Shown here one piece after another: positions 11,690 to 23,869 of a DNA stretch of 64,000 nucleotides. The DNA is from Takakia lepidozioides (taxonomy: Eukaryota; Streptophyta; Takakiopsida; Takakiales; Takakiaceae), in assembly GCA_030704615.1 (NCBI GenBank), contig CM060731.1:92546756-92610755 (forward strand), given 5' to 3'. The position numbers were made by a program, and so were the translations under genes. Position 1 is the first letter of the stretch, and each line of letters starts with the position of its first letter. The notes under the pieces are model-generated. The model did no database searches, was not told where the DNA came from, and was given only the letters and a program-made list of their open reading frames with translations.

Positions 11690-11765
11690 TATATTGCAAT
11701 GCAGATTTGAGCTCGAGACCACCTGCACACCATGACCAATTCCATACCACTAAGCTAGTCCACGA
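11690..11765 (-). repeat. Second tRNA-like sequence, opposite strand
   Basis: On the minus strand, 'ctagcttagtggtatgg' gives a perfect A box (tagcttagtgg), and 'gagctcaaatctg' gives a B box with one change. It converges on the plus-strand tRNA-like sequence at 11594-11655, leaving a short A/T-rich gap. No functional cloverleaf is evident. Confidence 0.55.
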
Positions 11766-14700
11766 TTTTTGAAACAAGTGTAATGTTAAACAATAATATA
11801 CAATAAAGACAATGTTTTGTTTTGTATCATTGTTGAGATCTCCCCAACCGCAGGGCCAGCCCTGGTGTTTGGTACCATTGGAAAGCCCTCGATGAGGAGG
11901 GGTGCACTGGCTTGGTCTCATAATTTTGGAACTTGCGGTGTGGGAAATATGAAATTTCAAGTACTTTTGGTTGTTGGAAACTCGCGAAAAATAGCGTTGT
12001 ATTTTTGGCATTTTTCTAATGTGGAGGGGGAAGGGTAGCGGTCATTACAGTATGTAAATTCGATGAAGTGTATGATAAGTTCAGGGGATGGGGTGTCAGG
12101 TGGTGGGGCGTTTATGGGCAGCCCTTGTACAAAGAGTATGTCAAGGCAGAGTCTAGCGGGACATGAGCAGGGCGAGCAGGTCCTGCACGAACATGGTAGG
12201 AGCTAGGGGGGTACAGTATGGTCCGGGGGCCCTAGTCAATATATGAATCGAGACGTTTGTTTTGTTTTGTTTTGTCACGTTGAGATGTCCCAAACCGCGG
12301 GGCCCCAACATGGGTGCTTGGTACCGTTGGAAAGCCCTCGACGAGGAGGGGTACACGGGCTTGGTCTCATGATTTTTGGACCTACGGTGTGGGAGATGTG
12401 GAATTTCAAGTACTTTGGGTCGCTGGAAATTTGGGAAAAATAGCAAAGTGGGCATTCCTGGGACAATGGTTGGAGCCTCGACAGGAGAGATATCAAGGGA
12501 AAGGTCTCCGGTTCAAATCTGGTCGTAGGCTCTGTGGGAAAAGAATGTTGAGATATGGCTAATACAAATTAGTACTTTTGGTCCCTCGACAATGATTGGA
12601 GCCTCGAAAGGAGAGATATAAAGGGAAAGGTCTCCGTTTCAAATCTGGTCGTAGGCTCTGTGGAAAAAAGAGAGATTAGATATGGCTTGCTTCATATATT
12701 GATGCACTTGGACACTTGGGCCAACGGCACAGGCTACCCTAGTCAATATATGAAGCGAGACGTTTGTTTGTTTGTTTTGTTTTGTTTTGTTTTGTTTTGT
12801 AGTGTTGAGATGTCCCAAACCGCAAGGCCCCACCGCCGGTGCTTGGTACGGAAGATGCACTTGGATACATAGAAGATTGCACTTGGGCTTAGATGGGCCT
12901 CGACGCACTGGGATACATAGGAAATTGCACTTGGTCTTAGATTTCAATTCTTCACACATAGGCCAACTACACAGGCTACCCTAGAGGTCGCACTTGGGCC
13001 TCAACATATGAGACGCACTTGGATACATAGGAGATCTTGCACTTGGGCTTAGATGACACTGGACACTTGGGCCAACCGCACATTAGGCTATCCTAGAGGT
13101 CGCATTTGAGCCTCGACATAGGGGACGCACTTGGATGAATATAAGGGGATTGCACTTGGACTTAGATGACACTGGACACTTGGGCCAACGGCACAGGCTA
13201 CCCTCAATATATGAAGCGAGACGTTTGTTTGTTTGTTTTGTTTTGTTTTGTAGCGTTGAGATGTCCCAAACCGCGAGGCCCCAGCGCGCCGGTGCTTGGT
13301 ACCGTTGGAAAGCCCTTGACGAGGAGGGGTGCATGGGCTTGGTCTCATGATTGTTGGACCTACGGTGTGGGAGATGCACGGAATTCCAAGTACTTTTGGT
13401 GGCTGGAAATTCATGAAAAATAGAAAAATGGTTCTTTCCTGGGACAATGATTGGAGCCTCGACAGGAGAGAGATAGGTCTTTGGTTCAAATCTGGTCGTA
13501 GGCTCTCTGGGAAAAAAAGAAGATTAGATATGCCTAAAACGAATTTCAAGTACTTTTGGTCGCTGGAAATTCGTGAAAAATGGCAAAGTGGGCTTTCATG
13601 CAACAATGATTGGCCCTTCATTTCTTTTTTGTGCACGTGGATATAAATGTAAATTGTGTCATTTTAGAATATTGGCGTTCACAATATGTTTTGTAGCGTC
13701 GTTGAGATCTCCCAAACCGCGGGGCCTCTGGCCACGATTTTGGTACTGTTGGAAAGCCCTCGATGAGTAGGCCTGAGTGCATCAACTTGGTTTCATAAAA
13801 TTTGGTCTCTGGAAATTCAACTAAATTATAAAATTAAGTGTTGGAAGGACACTCGATGTCGCACTTGGGCGTTACATAGGAGACGCAATTGGCCAACATA
13901 TTATCCATGGATAATATGAGATTGATTTTTTTAGATGGGCCTCCAAACCGCGGGGCCTCTGACCACGATTTTAGTACCGTTGGAAAGCCCTCGATGAGTA
14001 GGGGTGCATCAACTTGGTTTCATAAAATTTGGAGGCGGAGTTGGCCAACATATTATCCGTGGATAATTGGAGATTGAATTTGGGCTTTTCTGGAGCAATG
14101 ATTGGCCCTTCATGTGGGAGATTTGGAATTTCAAGTACTTTTGGTCGCTGGAAATTTGCAAAAAATAGCAAAGTGGATATTTCAATATATGAAGCCTCGA
14201 CAAGGGAGATTGCAAAAATAGCAAAGTTGGGATTGCACTTGGAGTTAGATGACATTGCACACTGGAGGTCGCACTTGGGCCTCCACATGGGAGAAGCACT
14301 TGGATACATAGGAGATTGCACTTGGGCTTAGATTTCAATTCTTCACACATGGGCCAACTACACAGGCTACCGGCCTAGATCTCCCAAATTGCAGGGTCTT
14401 TGGATACATAGGAGATTGCACTTGGACTTAGATGACACTACGGAGATATCAAGGGAAAGGTCTCTGGTTCAAATCTAGTCGTGGGCTCTGAGGAAAAAAA
14501 ATGATTAGACTTAGATGACTTTGATGACATTGGACACTTGGGCCAACGGCACAGGCTACCCTAGAGGTCGCATTTGGGCCTCGACATAAGAGACGCACTT
14601 GGACTTAGATTTTAATTCTTCACACGTGGACCAACGGCATAGGCTACACTAGAGGTCGCACTTGGGCCTCAACATAGGAGACGCATTGGATACATAGGAA

Positions 14701-16029
14701 ATTGCACTTGGTCTTAGATTTTCAATTCTTCACACATGGGCCAAAGGTACAGGCTATCCTAGAGGTTGCACTTGGGCCTCGACATAGGAGACGCACTGGG
14801 AACATGGGAGATGCCCTTGGATACATAGAAGATTGCACTTGGGCTTAGATGGGCCTTGCCATAGGAGACGCACTGGGATAGATAGGAAATTGCACTTGGG
14901 CTTAGATGTCAGTTCTTCACACATGGGCCAGAGGTATAGGCTGCCCTAGAGGTCGCACTTGGGCCTCAACATAGGAGACGCACTGGGATACATAGAAGAT
15001 CTTACACTTGGGCTTAGATGACACTGGACACTTGGGCCAACCGCAGAGGCTATCCTAGAGGTCGCATTTGGGCCTTGACATAGGAGATGCACTTCGATAC
15101 CGAGGGGATTGCACTTGGACTTAGATGACATTGGACACTTGGACCAACGGCACAGGCTACCCTAGTCAATATATGAATCGAGACGTTTGTTTTGTTTTGT
15201 TTGTTTTGTAGATTTGAGATGTCCCCAACCGCGAGGCCCCAACATGGGTTCTTGGTACCATTGGAAAGCCCTCGACGAGGAGGGGTGCACGGGCTTGGTC
15301 TCATGATTTTTGGACATGCGTTGTGGGAGATGTGGAATTTCAAGTACTTTGGGTTGTTGGAAATGCTCAAAAAATAGCAAAGTGGGAATTCCTGGGACAA
15401 TGGTTGGAGCCTCGAGAGGAGAGATATCAAGGGAAAGGTCTCCGGTTCAAATCTAATCGTAGGCTCTGTGGAAAAAAAAAATGCATTTGGACTTAGATGA
15501 CATTGGACCCTTGGGCCAACGGCAGAGGCTACCCTAGAGGTCGCACTTGGGCCTCGACATAGGAAACTTTCATACATAGGAGATTGCACTTGGGCTTAGA
15601 TGACACTTGACACTTGACACTTGGCCAACGGCACATGCTACCCTAGAGAGGGGAGATATATCAATAATGATATGATATATTACTACTCAATAAATTCATG
15701 GAAAAAAAATAATCGGGCCTTGATATGGGAGACTACTTGGATACATGGGACATTACACACTAGGCTTAGATGGGCCTCGACATGGGAGACGCACACGGGA
15801 GATGCTTTTGGATACATAGGAGATTGCACTTGGGCTTAGATGGCACATGCTACCCTAGAGGTCTCACTTGGGCCTGGACATAGAAGACCCACTTGCAAAC
15901 ATAAGAGATTGCACTTGGGCTTAGATGATACTTGATACTTGGGCCAACGGCACAGGCTACCCTAGTAATAAAATAATAAGAACAAGGAGGAGGAGCTCTG
16001 GCAGAGGGGCTGATCACATGTAATAATGT

Positions 16030-16200
16030 TGCACATCAGCTGGTAGCTCAGCACAGTGTGTCGCCCTGGTGGTTCGGGGTTCAAACCCGCTGCCCTGCCT
16101 GGTGTGTGGATCGTTCGTGACCGGTTGGTCTGGTCGTGACGTTTCCACCTGTGTGCCTAATAATGGCTTATCTGAAAGGGGGTTAATTTTTCCCCCCTCC
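16030..16200 (+). repeat. tRNA-derived SINE-like element
   Basis: An A box (tagctcagcac, 16044-16054, one change at the last base) and a perfect B box (ggttcaaaccc, 16078-16088) are spaced 34 bases apart, as in RNA polymerase III promoters of tRNA-derived SINEs. A ~100-base unrelated body follows and ends near a T-run (taatttttcc). There is no closing acceptor stem, so it is not a tRNA gene. Confidence 0.65.
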
Positions 16201-16503
16201 TCAAGGGCCTGAATTGTGAGCAGTCGCTCCCAGGTTTCCTTTTTTTTTTTTTAATAATTTAAAAAATAATGTTTCTATATAATTCTCACGGCCCAATAAA
16301 AAATAGGGCTTAAAAGAGGGAAAGAAAGAAGCACAAATTTGAAGTGGGCCCAGTGCCACAAAGGAAGCGGGAGAGCAAAGCCTGCCCCCACTGACACAGA
16401 GAGAGAGTGGGAGAGGGAGGGATCCTGGAGCTTTGTTAGGGGGCGTGGGGAGGGGGGGGGGGTGGTGTGTGCGTGTGTGTGTGTTAGGTAGAGTGGTGGC
16501 AAC
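16201..16503 (+). promoter_or_regulatory. Upstream region and 5' UTR of the LMBR1-like gene
   Basis: This stretch holds T- and A-rich sequence, then purine-rich tracts (gagagagagtgggagaggg near 16400), a G run at about 16451-16462 and a GT microsatellite at about 16465-16484. It ends 'gtggtggcaacATGG', a good initiation context. I see no convincing TATA box. It is labelled as the promoter and leader only because of its position. Confidence 0.4.
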
Positions 16504-19500
16504 ATGGCGGGCACGGACTACAATGTGATGCTGCTGATCATTGTCGTCATTGTCACGGTGATGGTGCTGCTCTTCAACACGTACTTGCTTGTGAATTACC
16601 AGCACCCAGATGACAGGAACCAGGCTTACTTCCCTAAGCTCGTTGTCATTGTGGGCCTTTCGGTCGCACAGATCTCCATTCTCATGTTACCGGCCGACGT
16701 AGCCAACAAGCATGCCTGCCAACATTCTATCTACACCGCTGCGTGTAACTATACGTTGCCCATGAAGCAGCTCTGGTACTCTGTGTACATCATCGATGCT
16801 GTGCTAGTCTTCTTTGTCATCCCCTTTTCCATGTTTTACTACGAGGGCGACCAGGACAAGTAAGTGCTTTTCTTACGTCTGTATCATCTCGAAATCCTCC
16901 TCGATGTCTGATTCCTCGTGCCCCTTTGATACGAAATGATCTTTTTTTCGCGGGACTCCGCATTGTGCACGAGCAGCCGCGTGTTGGTACGATCTTTTCT
17001 CTACACAATGGGCATTTTGTGTCTCATGGATGAGCTTGCAGCTGAGCTCAAATCCTTTGGGTGCTTCTAGCAATGCTAAGGGGTGATGTACCTCTTTGGC
17101 ATTGCTACCATTCTTTCTGGCAATTGTCAATATGAAACTTCACTTTACTAGTCTGTTGGTATTCAACATTAGGTGTTTTTTGCCCTTGGAGACACGCCGA
17201 GTCTGTGCTCTCCTCCGCACAGTTCAGATTTGTCGCCTTTCGATCAGAATTTTTAGAAGCTGCAGAAAGGGAACCAACATGGGCTTTTTGGGTGGGTATG
17301 GACAGGTCGGTGCCTCGCCGATTAGGTGGAGCGATATTGTGGGTCATACTAACAGCCATTGTCGTTGCGCTTGTGTTCGGCATCCTCTACGGTATGCCTT
17401 TGTTGTCGGTTTCTTTGAGATCAACACTGTTGAGGTTGCAGTAAACGCTTACTTGGACCTGGCGTTTGAGTATTTTGGCTCTCTTCTTTTTATGGGCAAC
17501 AAAATTGTGAACTCTTTCCCACTGCAGTGTCCTTTGAGTTCACTATGCAAATTCATCTCATGCCTGAGGGACGAGGCACTGGCAGGTCTGGTGGGCAAGG
17601 TTGATTTTGCAGTGCGACAGCTGCAGTCATCAGCCATTGGTTTCACTACGGATTTCAGTCAATTGAATGCACACAACCCATGCCTGCCAGTCAGTCAAGG
17701 CTCGTCCATCAGCCGCAATTCAGTGAGTGCACTCACATTCACAAAAAAATTCCGATGATTTGCACCAGGGCGGAGTTTCTGAATTGATCATGTATTGCTA
17801 AAGTTTCCTAGGAGGGTTCCTGCAAAGCATTCACTCAAATGTTTGATTGCTGGTCAGTGATAGGTGCTCATTGTTACACGATTCCAATGTGGTGACAATA
17901 TTTGTACTTATCCAAATGCACTTCACTAGCATTGACCCAAGGGTGCCTTCAAGAGCCCAACCCTCCTCGAGCAGCTCTTTCTTGTCACAACCATGAGGAG
18001 AGGTGCATAGTATTGCCCACCTGGAGTTGAGGCTTTCTCTATTGTGGAAGTGGCACTTTGTCACCCTTGCAATCTCGTAGCCAGAGGCTCTCTTCCCCTG
18101 CTGGTGCATACAGCAATAAAAACCCTTAAGATACCCAATGTATGCCTCCTTCCAACTTAGTTCTTACTGGGTAGCTTCTGACACTGCTTCCAGGGTGAAA
18201 TGGAGCTGTCCCCAGTTGCAGAATGTTGGAAGTAGGTCTGTTTTGCATGATTGGATTTGTGGTATTAAAAGAAGGTTATTGGCGCTGGGTGGGCAGTGCT
18301 CAGCAGATCTGTCAAGTGCAGCATCAGTAACAACATGGACCTTGCGCACCTCATTCCCAGAATATGTGATTGCAATCACAACCATCCTGGGCTCTGTGCT
18401 CTTTGCGGTAAATGCTCTATCCTTAATGGTGTGGGTCACTGAAAGGTGTTGGTTGCTCGAAATGAAACAGTGAAGTGGGGCTGTGCAGAGTCCAGAGTGG
18501 ATGTTCTTGGTATGATCCTTTGTTACTTGCAGTAATTTTCCTGCTCGCCTGTGATATGCTGCTTACTTCTAGTCTACTTGATTTTCAACAGAAGGGTGAG
18601 TCACGATAGTCTGTTGCACTACATCTATGTTAATAAAAATATGCTGCAGCATGTTGCGAAAATCATGGGAAGGAAAAAGAGTGCCTACCGACACAACAGA
18701 AATGGAAATAGGGGCAAGGATAGTACTAACATGGCAGTGTCTGGTCTGCTCTGCAGGTTTTTGGGGGTGTTGGCATAGCCTGCTTACCTTTGAGCCTCAT
18801 CTTTGCATTCCTTCGCCGTCCTAGAGCAATAATCACACGCTCCCAGTACATAAAGGTGGGCTCATCTATTTCTCTACATTATTCCAAGTCCATGAGTAGG
18901 AACATGGATACTTCTTAGAACAGCATTAAGCTCTTGTGTCCTTGAATTGAGAGGACTGTCAGTTCTCAACTAAGTATATAACTAAGCTCGATGGTACAAC
19001 CAATGACATGAACACCTTTCGTTTCTAGAGAGCAATATATCTCTGAAGGTTTTCTTTTGCACTACGCAAGGTCTGAGGAAGGTCTGCAGAGCACTAGGAT
19101 GCAAGTATGGGCAACAATCCACTAATTCATTCAGAAAGCTTGTCGCCATGGACATGTCTTGCTTGGTGGGTGCAGGAGGCATCTGAGCTAGGCAAGCGTG
19201 CCAAGGAGATCAAGGATGTGGCACTAGCCCTGCAGCGAGAAGAGCGATCTGGGAGCAGGGGCCGCAAATGGAAGAAGAATGTGGCCAAGGTTCAGCAGGT
19301 GTGACGGCAATTTCCTACAGAAAAATGGCCACCTTTAGCACCCACATAACATTGTTGTTCCTTTTATAAGCCAGAGAAGAGAGGAAGGAGGAGGGAAGCA
19401 ATGGTTTAGATTTTGTGTGAGTGTCAGTGAGGGTCCACAACAATTATCACCTCTCTTCAGTAAGAAGATTTACAGTTGCAGGAGCATAAATTTGAACTGG

Positions 19501-22500
19501 GGAAGAGTGCTGCAGGAACTTGTGTTCTTGGAGGAGGACGAGCAGGCTCTGGAGGAGGTGTATCCACAAGGAGAGAAGGTGCCATGGTTCTTTGGTGATA
19601 TGTTACTTCTTTTCGTGACAGTGGCGTTGGGAAAATGCAACCTACCTTATATGCAGCCCCAATAATGGGTTTGTACGCACTCAAGTAGACGTACTTTAAT
19701 GAGTTTGAGATAGGCAGGTTCCGAATATGCACCAGGTACAAAGATACCTCGCAGAAGTCTTCTTTCATTGGCAGCTGGCAGTCTAATTCTGAATGTGGAG
19801 CATGCAGTCATGCACTGAAACATTTACATATATGCCACATGGGTCCTTGATTATGACAAAACACTGGAATGCTCCCTTGCTATGTGTTTGTGGTCCTGGC
19901 AGGCTGATACTTCGTGGGGGCTTACTGTCCTTGGTTACTTGGGAAAGCTGCTATTTGGGATTATCGGGTGAGACTTCAACTTCCTGGCAATAGAAGCATG
20001 TCTCCAGTTGAAGTAACACACCGGGGATTGTGTCAAACATATCAACCCCAGGCCAATCAAGCCTCTTGTAAAATCTAGGTTAAGGCACATCTTTCAGGGG
20101 GAATATTCTTTGAATTTTCCAGCTAAACAAAATTGGATTGGAGATTTCTGTCCACGCATCCATGAGACTACGACACAATCTGAGGAAAGAAAGAACATAG
20201 TGCCCCAGTGGACGGAGGTGCAGGAGTTTGTCAATTCTGCCTTGTGAAATTGTCACTAAATTACAAGCTGCAAACTGAAAGGATAGAAAACACATTCACA
20301 TAGATCTAGGTCGTCTTGTGAATTTCAGTTGAAGAGATGATTATAAACAGTGTGGATGGGATGGCATAAGCAGGCTGGCAGTGTCAACAGCATGGTTGCT
20401 GCACATTGTGATCTACATGCTCATTATTCCTCCACTCTCTCCCTTCCTGAATGAGTTTTTCATCCACCTTGACAGCGCCTGGGGTCTGTCCCTTCACCTC
20501 ATTTTGTCGTTGTAATGGTTTTGATGTTGGTTAGAAATAGGCTGTGCAGACTAAAACAGCAGTCCATATGGGGATGATGAATGGACATGTTGGTGTTTTC
20601 TGTGTGTGTGTGATCTCTTGGCTCATTACAACTGTACCTTAGTCAAGCTGCAATTGTTTCTGTTGTAGAGATTGGCATCTTAGTGAAGTATTTCTTGGGA
20701 GTAGTTGGGATGTCTGGCTTGTTCTGGGATAATACAGTGGGGATGAAGTTGAAACTTTAAGAGTAACTAGCAGTCATTTCTACTTCTTTTGTTGGGCTTA
20801 TGCAGGATTGCTAGGTACTGTGGCATTTGCATTTTTCTGCTTCTATCTTATCCTGGCAGTGATCTCAGGAGAGATGCATCTGGGTCTCAATTTTCTGTTT
20901 ATCACTGTCCATCCGATGAAGTACGTTATCTCTAGTCTTCCTGCAGCATTTCAGATGCTAATGTGGGGCATTGCGCCCTCTATTTTCATGCTTGGTAGCT
21001 GACCCAATAGGATATACTCTGTGGGCAGGTAAATGATATCTCAATATGATGTGCTGATGTTGGGACACTCATTTGGTTAAGCAGTTCATTGCTATCTACA
21101 TTGGAGACTTTGGCTTAAAAGGCAGGAATGGTTTCTGTTATAAGCTAAAATTGGCGGGTCGTGTTCATGATCTTGGGATTTCCTGGAAGCACCCACTATG
21201 TTGAACTGAGAGTTAAGAAGACTTACTGACTAGGGAGCTGGTAATGGTGGACAGGTGGGGTGGGACACTGATGAGCTCGTTCCTCTTCAATGTGGCCTTG
21301 ATTTTGGTTTGCTCTATCAGGTTTGACTATCCTCCCTTCTATCCTATATTAGTTTGTTGAGGATCTTCTCTGCATGATAGGTTTCTTTGCTCAGCCTTTG
21401 CAAGGTGGAGGATGCACTGTATTTGTACTTACTACCAGCCCTAACCGCTACCACCCCCAACTCCATAGCTCCTGCTAGGACACGAAGTTGTGCTGTAACT
21501 GCTATGTCCAATTGCAGTGTAATTGCAGACCCTGGACTTTCCCTTGCTACTATAGGGCATCCATCAGAAGAAGGGAGAAAATTCCACACGTACTAGGAGG
21601 GGAAGGCCAGCGTATGATTGATAGAACAACCTAGTTTGTGATGTCATGATTCGGTGGATTTGCTTGGACATCTTGTTTAGTTGCGTGTGGCATATTGTGA
21701 TACCTATCCCTTTCTGACTCTGAAACTTCGATCAGGTTGCAATTCTCACCTAATGTGGTATTGCTGTGATGTCCTGGATGCAGTGTGATACAGTTCTGTG
21801 CAAAGGCTTTCGCATTGTACGCTCAAGCCACGGCCGTGCAAGAGATTTTTGGCCACACATTGGAATCATTGCGGGGCATTAAATACCTTTTCAGGTTTTC
21901 TGCATCATCCACTCTCTTTTGGCTTCTCCATTTCTTTGATATGGACTTCCAATTTAAGTGATGTAACAAACACTTGAGATTTCCTAACTAGTGTCTTTCT
22001 CCCTCAGGAAGTCTCCCATGGACTTGATAAGTTTCTTTCTTCCTTTCTCTTTTTTAACTTATGACGTCTCTCCTCCTTCAACGTCATGTAGATATAGAAG
22101 TCTTGAGCTGACTGGTTTGAGCTGATGTCCTGCAGGTACAATGTGTTTCAATATGCTTTCCTTGCTATTGCTGTCCTGACAACTGTATACTACTTGGCAT
22201 TTGTAAGTTTTACCACTCTTCCCAAGTCTTATTCTTATAATGAATGACGATGCTGGTTGATCCCACTGGCAATGTCCTAACCTCCCACCAATCTGAGTTG
22301 AAAATATGAGTCTGACAGTGGCATCTAATTCTCCAACTTGTACTGCAAGTGGGCCACAAACTGGGCCACAGGAGTCATCCCAGTGATGTCGGTCTGTCTA
22401 CTTTGCATCAGAGCTTCCATTAAATATTTCTGGAAGTGTTGCATGGCACCTCTCAATAGTACCGGTTTGAAGACTAGTGGAGTGACCAGAACTACATGAT

Positions 22501-22615
22501 AAATACATCTTTGCAGCTTTGGCACCTTGGTGATATCAATCTGATCAACTCTTGCGGGCTGTGTTTGGTAGGGCTGGAGGAGGAAGAGATCAAGATCAAT
22601 GTTCCAGCTGGAGTA
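16504..22615 (+). CDS. LMBR1/LIMR-family multipass membrane protein, 14 exons, intact
   Basis: I place exons at 16504-16859, 17306-17391, 17586-17722, 18297-18407, 18757-18855, 19176-19298, 19516-19578, 19903-19967, 20374-20483, 20806-20920, 21255-21320, 21784-21894, 22136-22202 and 22571-22615. All introns are GT-AG and the phases agree. The sum is 1554 bases, 517 codons plus TAA, close to the ~510 residues of the plant LIMR family (Arabidopsis At5g01460 type). Nine hydrophobic segments are visible. The N-terminal part carries [11 protein letters not shown] and [13 protein letters not shown] charged cytosolic coil (exons 6-7, [24 protein letters not shown]) separates TM5 from TM6, and the C-terminus is [18 protein letters not shown]1-like proteins are eukaryotic multipass membrane proteins of the LMBR1 and lipocalin-receptor group. 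The plant members' role is not settled. I see no disabling change. Confidence 0.93.
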
Positions 22616-23020
22616 AGTGCCAAGCTTGTTTGGCGCAAATGTGCCTTTCAGACTGCAATTCGTAGGACGTTTGCATTCCTGGACAGGAAGCTATGAATTT
22701 GTTGCAAACATTCCCACATGCTACCTCATATAGTGCAACAAGGGTGCTACCATGATTTGCACTCTAATAGATCAGATGTAGCCGCAGCTGAGTCTCATGT
22801 GTTTCAAAGATGACAGGGTTGGGTGTTTGGTTCCCAGTGTAAGCTTTTACCTTCATTTTCACCAACAAGAAAGTGTGACCTGCATGATGTGATAGATGTA
22901 GTTACATTAATGTCAGCGATCTTTTGCCCAAGGCATTGTAATGTTCTGAATTGGCACAAATCGCAATGTAAGAATTTGGTTTTTGCATGCAATGTCTTTT
23001 TATGCCTACTTATTCCTGTG
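22616..23020. other. 3' flank of the LMBR1-like gene
   Basis: This is presumably the 3' UTR and downstream DNA. I see no strong polyadenylation signal that I would call, and no other gene. Repeated 'tcacatgagc'-type motifs begin at its right end. Confidence 0.4.
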
Positions 23021-23029
23021 GGCTCACGT

Positions 23030-23745
23030 GAGCAAAGCTCGGATTTTATAGTCCGTACCGAATATTACATTCCATCGGGAACATTTTGTGTTTTCTTTGT
23101 AAATCTTTCGGTGAGCTCATGTATATCCGCTCACATGAGCACAACTTTGCTTTCATAGTGGCTCCGCTCACATGAAGCTCAGCACACATGAGCAGAACAT
23201 TGTCTGCGTAGTCTGCACGGACTGTAGCATTGCAGATGCCAGAATCGGTTGGAATGGCATTATTTTATTTTATAGTCTGCACCGACTATAAGATAAGGTT
23301 TCCACAGCACTCCTAAATGTGTTGATATTGGCTCACATGAAGTTGAGCTGGCATGAGCACAACATTCATTGTGTAGTCTGCACCGACTAAAGCGTAGCAG
23401 ATGGCAGTTCTGTCGACTGCTTATAGTGTGCACCGACTATAAGATTTGGTTCCCAAAGTTCTCCTCCAGATGCCGAAATCGGTTGGATTGGCAGTATTGT
23501 GGCTTATAGTCTGCACCGGCTATAAGGTAATGTCTCCAAAGTACTCCTATATGTGTTGCTTTGATATTGGCTCTGCTCACATGAAGTTCAGCTGACGTGA
23601 GCAGAACATTCATTGTGTAGTCTGCACCGACTATAGCGTAGCAGATGGCACTATTGTCGACTGCTTATAGTGTGCACCGACTATAAGATTAGGTTTAGGG
23701 TGTTGAAGCATTCGATGGCTATAGTCGGTACCGATAACCGTAGTT
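23030..23745. repeat. Cluster of AGTC-TGCACC-GACT hairpins in a partial 244-bp repeat
   Basis: About nine copies of a hairpin with stem (TTAT)AGTC/GACT(ATAA) and loop TGCACC, or close variants, lie near 23050, 23210, 23275, 23375, 23427, 23508, 23620, 23668 and 23722. They alternate with 'gctcacatgaag' and 'ctgacgtgagcagaacatt' motifs. The stretch from 23331 is repeated from 23575, a period of 244 bases, with a shorter version from 23166. The hairpin core equals that at 8561-8870. Confidence 0.85.
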
Positions 23746-23869
23746 GACCGTTTCGATGGACCTCATCTTCAGACTTAGGCTTTCTCGTTGGCCACGCATA
23801 CCCTGTTTTGATGTCGTTGGAGATGTGACTTGTAGGGATTGGATCTAGAGGACGACGGAGCAATGCCAA

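Larger units (their letters stand above)
10640..15970. repeat. 5-kb mosaic of dispersed and tandem repeats
   Basis: This stretch is built from a few recurring modules. Module 1 is a ~110-bp unit around 'cacttgggcctcgacatagg', 'gagattgcacttgggctta' and 'acacttgggccaacggcac', seen in more than a dozen partial copies. Module 2 is 'ggaaagccctcgacgagg' followed by 'atgtggaatttcaagtac', seen at 11.88, 12.33, 13.31, 13.98 and 15.26 kb. Module 3 is 'ggagcctcgacaggagag' followed by 'ggttcaaatctggtcgtagg', seen near 10.9, 11.03, 12.47, 12.6, 13.45 and 15.4 kb. Module 4 is a TTTTG-rich run before 'gagatgtcccaaaccgc'. ORFs here are chance translations of these modules. Confidence 0.85.

Noticed and set aside
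10526-15589. Many ORFs sharing strings such as ATSRVASAVGPSVQCHLSPSA
   Set aside because: They follow the dispersed repeat modules on either strand, start and stop at repeat edges and have no independent protein features.
11594-16200. tRNA genes at the A/B-box sequences
   Set aside because: No closing acceptor stems or full cloverleafs can be drawn, and spacings and flanks fit tRNA-derived repeats better.
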